A model generated the notes under the pieces. It saw only the letters and a program-made list of their open reading frames with translations, was not told the origin of the DNA and did not search any database. From positions 1 to 27,176 of the forward strand of contig DQTK01000071.1 in NCBI GenBank assembly GCA_015662815.1: a stretch of 27,176 nt of DNA, written 5' to 3'. The number at the start of each line of letters is the position of its first letter. Position 1 is the first letter of the stretch. Below, piece after piece: positions 22,449-27,176 of the stretch. This stretch comes from Aquifex aeolicus. GTDB lineage: Bacteria; Aquificota; Aquificia; Aquificales; Aquificaceae. A program made the translations under genes and the position numbers.

Positions 22449-23106
22449 CCTTTTCTTTTATGTGCTGATGTTTAACTATTTCTCCCTCCGATAAGTATAT
22501 TGTAGCTTCCGCTACGTTTTCAGCGTGGTCTGCAATCCTCTCGTAATGCCTTGCTACAAAAGAAAGGTGCATTGCCCTCTTTATATTTCTGGGATCTTCA
22601 AGAACATAAGTCATTAACTCCCTCTCAAGCTGATGGTAAAGTTCATCAACTGTATCGTCTTTTTCTATAACTTTTTTAGCAAGTAGAGTATCCTTCTGAA
22701 TAAAGGATATAACGCTGTCATTAACCATCTCTTTTACCATTTCAGCCATAAAGTTTAGGTTTATATAAGGCTTTAGCGGAGGTTCCTCCGCAAGCAGTAT
22801 TGCTCTTTCTGCTATATTTTCCGCTTCGTCTCCCATTCTCTCAAGGTCTGAGACAATTTTATATATTCCCATTATCATTCTTAGATCCCCTGCCTCAGGT
22901 TGATAAAGGGCTATCATCCTGATACATCTTCTTTCTATGTCAACTTCGAGAAGGTCTATAGTGTCATCTCCTTTTATAACTTCCTCCGCAAGTTCGATAT
23001 CCTGTTTGTTTAGTGATTCCGTGGCTTTATCTATTGCTTCTTGAACGTATTTTGCCATTTTTATTACCAGTTCCTTAGTTTCTTCAAGCTCTTTGAAGAG
23101 TTTCAT
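22438..23106 (-). CDS. phoU: Phosphate-signalling protein PhoU
   Basis: PhoU couples the state of the high-affinity phosphate transporter to phosphate-responsive signalling. The 222-residue protein is two repeated three-helix bundles, each with a metal-binding acidic pattern. The first repeat has YKIVSDLERMGDEAENIAER and the second has LSFVARHYERIADHAENVAE, the duplicated E-R-x-x-D-x-x-x-N motif of the family. Length is normal. No pst transporter genes are in the window. It is transcribed with the downstream NtrY-like kinase (11-nt overlap) and diverges from gmhA across 15 bp. It is nearly the same as A. aeolicus PhoU from memory, with scattered substitutions. Confidence 0.96.
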   Translation of the reverse strand: MKLFKELEETKELVIKMAKYVQEAIDKATESLNKQDIELAEEVIKGDDTIDLLEVDIERRCIRMIALYQPEAGDLRMIMGIYKIVSDLERMGDEAENIAERAILLAEEPPLKPYINLNFMAEMVKEMVNDSVISFIQKDTLLAKKVIEKDDTVDELYHQLERELMTYVLEDPRNIKRAMHLSFVARHYERIADHAENVAEATIYLSEGEIVKHQHIKEKGEK

Positions 23107-23121
23107 AATAGTATTTAATAT

Positions 23122-23697
23122 ATGTTAGACAAAGTTAAGAAAATCTTTAGAGAAAGTGTAGAAACTAAACTCGCATTCTTAGAACTGTACGCTGACCAGA
23201 TTGTGGAAGTTGCGGGAATAATATCTACCGCATTAAAAGACGGAAACAAGGTTCTTCTCTTCGGAAACGGAGGGAGTGCCGCAGATGCCCAACATATTGC
23301 CGCTGAAATAGTAGGCAGGTTCAAAAGAGAAAGAAAAGCACTACCTGCAATAGCATTAACTACCGATACTTCTGTACTTACAGCTTTAGGGAATGATTAC
23401 GGTTTTGAAACCATATTTGAAAGGCAAATAGAAGCCCTGTGCATGCCCGGTGATATAGCGATAGGGATAACTACTTCCGGAAATTCCGAGAACGTTATAA
23501 GAGGTCTTAAAAAAGCCCGCGATTTGGGAGCGACAACGATAACCTTTACAGGGAGAAATGGAGGCAAAGTTGCTAAGATAGCCCATTACACCTTTATAGT
23601 TCCATCATATGAAACTCCGAGAATTCAAGAATGTCATATAACCCTCGGACATGCACTTTGTGAACTCATAGATGAATTGCTATGGAAAGAATCTTAA
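23122..23697 (+). CDS. gmhA: Sedoheptulose-7-phosphate isomerase (phosphoheptose isomerase)
   Basis: GmhA converts sedoheptulose 7-phosphate to D-glycero-D-manno-heptose 7-phosphate, the first step to ADP-heptose for LPS core. The 191-residue SIS-domain protein has LLFGNGGSAADAQHIAAE (about 49-66), LTTDTSVLTALGNDYGFE, the sugar-phosphate-binding ITTSGNSENVIRG and C-terminal QECHITLGHALCELID (catalytic Glu/His region). Length is normal. It supports the heptosyltransferase reading of 1666-2619. It overlaps nadK by 16 nt. The ATG at 23122 lies 15 bp from the divergent phoU start, so the two promoters must overlap coding or share very little space. Confidence 0.96.
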   Translation: MLDKVKKIFRESVETKLAFLELYADQIVEVAGIISTALKDGNKVLLFGNGGSAADAQHIAAEIVGRFKRERKALPAIALTTDTSVLTALGNDYGFETIFERQIEALCMPGDIAIGITTSGNSENVIRGLKKARDLGATTITFTGRNGGKVAKIAHYTFIVPSYETPRIQECHITLGHALCELIDELLWKES

Positions 23698-24506
23698 TTT
23701 TTTTAAAGAATTCTAAAAAAGCTCTTGATACCTTCAAGGAAACTGAAGAAATTCTGAAGGGTTACGGTATAGAGTATAAGACAGTGGTAAACAAAAGTGG
23801 AATTGTTAAAAGACTAAGGCCTACAAACTACGACCTGTTTTTGGTGATAGGAGGAGATGGAACATTTCTAAGTGCAGCCAGAATTGCTTCCCGCTTTGGT
23901 ATACCCTTAGCCGGTATAAATGAGGGTAGGTTCGGTTTTCTAACGGAGATAAAGAAGGAAGAAATCGAGAGAGTTTTACCTCTAATTTTGGAAAAAAAAG
24001 TACCATTACAAGAGAGATTGATGATAGATGTATTCCTAAGGAGAGGAAAGAAGTTAAGGTATCTCGGGAACTACCTGAATGATGCTGTAATATCGAAAAG
24101 TAATATAGCGAGGATAATCCAGACAGAAGTTTTCGTAAACAGAGAAAGAATAGTAGATATTTTCGGTGATGGAGTAATACTTTCAACACCTACCGGTTCA
24201 ACGGCGTATGCACTCTCAGCGGGAGGACCTATTCTTTATCCTGAATCGGAAAATTTACTCCTTGTTCCTATCTGTCCCCATACACTCACCAATAGACCAC
24301 TGGTTTTACCTTCGGAATTTGAAGTCTCTTTTAAAGTGGTTTCCAAAAACATGGAAGCCTATCTCACCCTTGATGGTCAAGAAGGGACATTCCTAAAAAA
24401 GGAAGATAAAGTAATAGTCAAAAAGTCAAAGTACAAATGCTTGACTTACAGCCATCCTGAAAAATCTTTCTTCGGCGTTTTGAGAGAAAAATTGAAATGG
24501 GGTTAA
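23682..24506 (+). CDS. nadK: NAD kinase
   Basis: NadK phosphorylates NAD to NADP using ATP or polyphosphate. The 274-residue product has GGDGTFLSAAR (about 58-68), NEGRFGFLTE, an AVISKSNIARI segment (the NE/D region of the active site), FGDGVILSTPTGSTAYALSAGGP (split here as GDGVILSTPTGS and TAYALSAGGP) and CPHTLTNRPLVLP. These are all standard NAD-kinase motifs and the length is typical. The start ATG lies inside the end of gmhA (16-nt overlap). The stop directly abuts the stop of the convergent DnaC-like gene (TAA followed by TTA, no gap), which leaves no room for an intrinsic terminator. Confidence 0.96.
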   Translation: MERILIFLKNSKKALDTFKETEEILKGYGIEYKTVVNKSGIVKRLRPTNYDLFLVIGGDGTFLSAARIASRFGIPLAGINEGRFGFLTEIKKEEIERVLPLILEKKVPLQERLMIDVFLRRGKKLRYLGNYLNDAVISKSNIARIIQTEVFVNRERIVDIFGDGVILSTPTGSTAYALSAGGPILYPESENLLLVPICPHTLTNRPLVLPSEFEVSFKVVSKNMEAYLTLDGQEGTFLKKEDKVIVKKSKYKCLTYSHPEKSFFGVLREKLKWG

Positions 24507-25202
24507 TTATTTTACCCTCTTCAATCTTCTCCTATCTTCTCCTTTTATTATCAATATTTCATTCATTTCGTAAATTTTTGAAACCACGTTTTCTCCGAGC
24601 CTCGCACCCAAGTCATAGCTTATTCTTACATCACTCTCCTCTTTGTCAAGTTTAAAGTTTGTGGTAATAATTGTGCTCTTTAGATTGTTGTATCTGTGAG
24701 TTATGATGTAGGAAATTAATTCCCTTTGCCAATCGTTTAGCCTTTCGGAACCTAGGTCGTCCAAAAGGAGAAGGGGTAAGTTTAAGATAGCGTTTAGGAA
24801 TTTTATATCCTTGCCCTCTTCCATTGAACGCCTAAGTCTGTATATTAAATCCTTTGTATCAAAAAAAATCCCTCTTACTTTTTTAACTTCGTATATAGCC
24901 TTTAGTGTTGCTACTGCAAGATGAGTTTTACCTACTCCGGGAGTTCCGATAAAAGTAATCCCTTTTCCATCTTCGGGATTAAAGCTATAAGCAAATCTCC
25001 TTGCCGTCATTAAAGCTATATCTTGAGAGGGATGACCGGGCTTGAAAGTTTCGAAGGTGGCATCCCAGTATCTTTTTGGAATATTCAGCTCTTTATTTAT
25101 ATCCTTTCTTTTATACCTACAATTACAGAGTTTTACGGTTCCCTTTTCCGTCTTTACGAAGCCCGTACCCTTGCAAACATCACAGGTTTGAGTTTGCTCC
25201 AT
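24507..25202 (-). CDS. dnaC: DnaC/DnaI-like helicase loader AAA+ ATPase
   Basis: An AAA+ protein of the DnaC/IstB group that loads the replicative helicase on DNA. The 231-residue protein begins with a zinc-binding motif, CDVCKGTGF (Cys7, Cys10) and LCNCRY (Cys26, Cys28), seen in Aquifex-type and DnaI-like loaders. Walker A is GTPGVGKTH (86-94), Walker B is LLLLDDLGSER, sensor I is IITTNF, and an Arg-rich segment RISYDLGARLGENV follows. It is not beside a transposase istA gene, so it is chromosomal DnaC rather than an IS21 helper. It lies downstream of the slipin gene on the same strand, 37 nt apart. Confidence 0.92.
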   Translation of the reverse strand: MEQTQTCDVCKGTGFVKTEKGTVKLCNCRYKRKDINKELNIPKRYWDATFETFKPGHPSQDIALMTARRFAYSFNPEDGKGITFIGTPGVGKTHLAVATLKAIYEVKKVRGIFFDTKDLIYRLRRSMEEGKDIKFLNAILNLPLLLLDDLGSERLNDWQRELISYIITHRYNNLKSTIITTNFKLDKEESDVRISYDLGARLGENVVSKIYEMNEILIIKGEDRRRLKRVK

Positions 25203-25239
25203 AAATCTTTAATATCAGTTTTGGGTAAAAATTTTGCAA

Positions 25240-25998
25240 TTAATCTCCCTTCTTTGTCTTCATAATTTCGACAAATTCCAAGGGAAAGGGGAATATAACA
25301 GTTTTGGAATTGTGTAGTCCTATTGTATGTAAAGTTTCCAAATATCTTAGCTGTATGGCTATTGGTTCTTCGGAAAGTATACGGGCTGCTTCTAAGAGTT
25401 TTTGAGCTGCCTGGTATTCCGCCTCCGCACTGATTATCTTTGCCCTTCTCTCCCTTTCAGCTTCTGCCTGCCGTGCAATTGCTTTCCTTAGTTCTTCAGG
25501 TAAGTCTATCTTTTTGAGTTCAACGGATATAACTTTTACTCCCCAAGGGTCCGTTTGTCTGTCTATAATTTCTTGAAGTTTTAAATTGATTTTTTCCCTC
25601 TGGGATAGAAGTTCATCGAGCTCAGCTTCACCACATACGCTTCTTAAAGTTGTCTGAGCTATCTGGGAAGTTGCGTAAAAGTAGTCTTCCACCTCAACTA
25701 TTGCCTTTACAGGATTCACAACGCGAAAATAAACCACGGCGTCCACTTGAACAGAAACATTGTCTTTAGTAATTACATCCTGAGTGGGAACATCCAGAGT
25801 TACTGTCCTTAACGATACTTTTGCTATTCGGTCAATTATAGGAATTACAATAATAAGTCCGGGACCTTTAGCCCCTATAACTCTTCCTAAACGAAATACT
25901 ACGGCTCTTTCGTATTCAGGGATAACCTTAATTGCAGAGGCAAGGAAAAGTAAAACCAAAATAATTAAAAAAATTGGATTGACGGGAATAAACTCCAT
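25240..25998 (-). CDS. Slipin / stomatin-like SPFH-domain membrane protein
   Basis: A 252-residue SPFH-family protein with one N-terminal membrane segment (about residues 7-22, NPIFLIILVLLFLASAI) and the stomatin core: IPEYERAVVFRLGRVIGAKG, then GLIIVIPIIDRIAKVSLRT, LDVPTQDVITKDNVSVQVDA, AIVEVEDYFYATSQIAQTTL and RSVCGEAELDELLSQRE (given in pieces). The C-terminal half is a coiled-coil with AEAERERRAKIISAEAEYQAA. Such proteins organise membrane microdomains and often pair with NfeD, but no NfeD gene is visible here. Length is normal. It is likely the first gene of a two-gene run with dnaC. Confidence 0.93.
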   Translation of the reverse strand: MEFIPVNPIFLIILVLLFLASAIKVIPEYERAVVFRLGRVIGAKGPGLIIVIPIIDRIAKVSLRTVTLDVPTQDVITKDNVSVQVDAVVYFRVVNPVKAIVEVEDYFYATSQIAQTTLRSVCGEAELDELLSQREKINLKLQEIIDRQTDPWGVKVISVELKKIDLPEELRKAIARQAEAERERRAKIISAEAEYQAAQKLLEAARILSEEPIAIQLRYLETLHTIGLHNSKTVIFPFPLEFVEIMKTKKGD

Positions 25999-26073
25999 AA
26001 GAATAATTTATTAGATAATCTCCAAAATGTGAAAGGCTAAGGAAGCCTGCTTAATAATTAGGGGAGTTAGGAC

Positions 26074-26330
26074 TTACAATAGGGAGTTTAACCAAAACAT
26101 ATGAGCACGCCCCATGAAAGTCTTCCCCTCTCTCACCAAATCAATAGGAACTTCACCGTGATTTATATGCCTAAAGAATTTTATCTTATCTACTTTCGAA
26201 AGTTTCCGATGGTTTTTATATACCAAGGTCTTTTATCAGTTATAAAAAAATACCTCTCTATCTTCTCTATATGCTCATACTTTTATTTTCTCATTTCCTT
26301 ATCTTGGCATTCCCAAGGGTATTTAAAGGA
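26074..26330 (-). pseudogene. Possible remnant of a protein gene, family unknown
   Basis: The 25999-26346 gap has no intact gene. On the minus strand a frame reads FKYPWECQDKEMRK, stop (26283-26285), KYEHIEKIERYFFITDKRPW and on to a stop at 26190-26192. A second frame picks up nearby with KVDKIKFFRHINHGEVPIDL and ends at a TAA at 26074-26076. The composition of the fragments is protein-like (mixed polar, Trp, Gly, Pro), and one stop plus one frameshift would join them into a tail of about 85 residues. It could be the degraded end of a mobile-element protein or of a phage-type gene, or chance. No start was found. The rest of the gap is AT-rich DNA with nothing I can name. Confidence 0.28.
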
Positions 26331-26346
26331 AGAGAACAGGAAGATT

Positions 26347-26631
26347 CTAAGCTTGTGTTTGTTGTTGTTGAATAGCTTTATTTAATAGCTTGTAAACCCT
26401 TGAAGCTCTTCTAGCTGCTTCATTTTTATGTATTACACCTTTTGAAGCTGTGTGATAAATTACGCTAATTACTTCACTTATATACTCTTTAGCCTTTTCA
26501 ATCTCGCCGTTCTCTATCATTCTCCTGAAATTCCTTATATAAGTTCTCATTCTGGATAGGTGATACCTATTCCTAAGTCTTCTCTTTGCATCTCTTCTCA
26601 TTCTCTTTCTAGCTTGCCTTTTATTTGGCAT
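26347..26631 (-). CDS. rpsT: Small ribosomal subunit protein S20
   Basis: S20 (bS20) is a three-helix, very basic protein that binds 16S rRNA in the body of the small subunit. The 94-residue product shows the typical basic start NKRQARKRMRRDAKRRLRNR, the MRTYIRNF helix and GVIHKNEAARRASRVYKLLN (the conserved I-H-K-N-x-A-A-R-x-x-S-R motif). It has a Gln-rich tail. The ribosome binding site AGGAGGTAAGG ends 5-6 nt before ATG and is among the strongest in the window. It is monocistronic, with a good promoter upstream on the same strand. Length is slightly above the usual 85-90. Confidence 0.97.
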   Translation of the reverse strand: MPNKRQARKRMRRDAKRRLRNRYHLSRMRTYIRNFRRMIENGEIEKAKEYISEVISVIYHTASKGVIHKNEAARRASRVYKLLNKAIQQQQTQA

Positions 26632-26657
26632 TTTTCCTTACCTCCTGAAGAAATTTT

Positions 26658-26686
26658 AGTTTAACTGTATTTAAAGCTTTTTTCAA
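26658..26686 (-). promoter_or_regulatory. Sigma70-type promoter for rpsT
   Basis: On the minus strand TTGAAA (26686-26681) is followed after exactly 17 nt by TAAACT (26663-26658). This lies about 27 nt before the rpsT ATG, leaving room for the ribosome binding site. Good -35 match and ideal spacing; no other candidate nearby is as good. Confidence 0.6.
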
Positions 26687-26767
26687 GGTATAAGGGAGCC
26701 TCATCTGTAATCAGAAAAAAGTTAGTTGTAAAATTACATAGGTATAAAAAAAGAAAGGGGGTAAGAG

Positions 26768-27176
26768 ATGAAAGATAAATTCAAAAGAGTATTAATCAAA
26801 TACGAAATTCCAAAAAAATCTTAGATACATTAATTATTATGGCAGATTATATGCCTATAAATACATCTAAACAAGCCAAAGTTAATAGAATTTGGAGATT
26901 TATAAACAAATCTAAACTCTTTAAACCAATCTTTATTTACAAAGCTATAGTAAAACTCATCTTCACAATATATAAAGTAGACCAAATCATTATAGATTTT
27001 ACAGCACTGAAAGGATACCAGATAAAACCATTTATAGCATCAATACCATTTATAAGCAGAAGCATACCAATATACTGTAAGTCTTTATTTTTGTCAGATA
27101 TATACTCATTAAAATACAGTTCAGAAAACGAATTTATAATAAAGCAGATAGAAACACTGATAGGGATATTACCAAA
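26768..27176 (+). mobile_element. 5' part of an insertion-sequence transposase (DDE type), with A7 slippery run; truncated by window edge
   Basis: A ribosome binding site (AGGGGG) precedes ATG 26768, but this frame stops at TAG 26822-26824 after 18 codons. Stepping back one base on the run of seven A (26812-26818, read as A AAA AAA) gives a frame that stays open to the window edge (119 codons). It reads ILDTLIIMADYMPIN, then KVDQIIIDFTALKGYQ and KPFIASIPFISRSIPIY, which resembles an IS4-like DDE transposase with the first catalytic Asp in IDFTA. The family is not certain. The run could be a programmed -1 frameshift, transcript slippage or a 1-nt decay. The element's left end must lie in 26690-26767; a 6-bp inverted pair (TGTAAT 26706-26711 / ATTACA 26733-26738) is visible there. 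Confidence 0.68.

Noticed and set aside
24507..25202. IS21 helper protein IstB
   Set aside because: The N-terminal zinc motif and absence of an istA partner fit a chromosomal DnaC/DnaI-like loader better.
26034..26048. Hairpin AGGCT-AAGGA-AGCCT as a terminator
   Set aside because: Only 5 bp, no U-run follows, and it lies upstream of the slipin gene on that strand, not downstream of any gene.
26101..26385. 94-codon plus-strand ORF before rpsT
   Set aside because: It runs 39 nt into rpsT on the other strand, has no ribosome binding site, and its hydrophobic composition (many Phe, Tyr, Leu, Ser) is what antisense AT-rich DNA gives.
1..27176. CRISPR arrays or long tandem repeats
   Set aside because: No regularly spaced direct repeat was seen in any intergenic stretch.

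Overview
The window reads as a dense, AT-rich stretch of chromosome from a hyperthermophilic member of the Aquificaceae, close to Aquifex aeolicus. The evidence is Lys/Glu/Ile-rich proteins, tightly packed and overlapping genes, GTG and TTG starts, lipid A/heptose genes of a Gram-negative envelope, and PhoU and TadA proteins very like those I recall from A. aeolicus. The recalled TadA differs at many positions, so I would not assign the window to strain VF5 itself.

Layout. 1-1156 (minus): HIT protein then RibF (cut by the window edge). 1229-2619 (plus): small lipoprotein and family-9 glycosyltransferase. 2566-4601 (minus): small helical protein, LpxB, membrane protein with a cysteine-rich domain. 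4639-5751 (plus): HemW. 5731-6459 (minus): PdxJ, preceded at 6464-6700 by a sequence that looks like the right end and guide-RNA (omega-RNA) scaffold of an IS605/IS1341-type TnpB element, with no intact tnpB. 6742-8487 (plus): PolX. 8484-9077 (minus): TusA-DUF3343-like fusion. 9101-11060 (plus): MltD-like transglycosylase, MobA, Fur-family regulator. 11057-16600 (minus): tRNA-Arg(CCG), polyprenyl synthase, QueA and an unusually long ValS. 16697-20751 (plus): IscU, PP-loop ATPase, TusA-like, small DUF1858-like protein, Nfu domain, AroE, TadA and a gene broken by one in-frame TAA. 20697-23106 (minus): PhoU then NtrY-like kinase. 23122-24506 (plus): GmhA and NadK. 24507-25998 (minus): slipin and DnaC-like ATPase. 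26347-26631 (minus): ribosomal protein S20. 26768 to the right edge (plus): 5' part of a transposase with an A7 slippery run.

How the genes fit together. Most are housekeeping: envelope (LpxB, heptosyltransferase-like protein, GmhA, MltD, lipoprotein), cofactors (RibF, PdxJ, NadK, HemW, MobA, polyprenyl synthase) and tRNA biology (ValS, QueA, TadA, tRNA-Arg). The most suggestive functional unit is 16697-18983, where an Fe-S scaffold, a thiouridylase-like PP-loop enzyme, a TusA-like sulfur carrier and an Nfu domain are packed as one sulfur-transfer operon. Other points of interest are the omega-RNA-like leader of pdxJ, two large insertions in ValS, the in-frame stop at 20422-20424, and the fact that all six convergent gene pairs overlap or abut.
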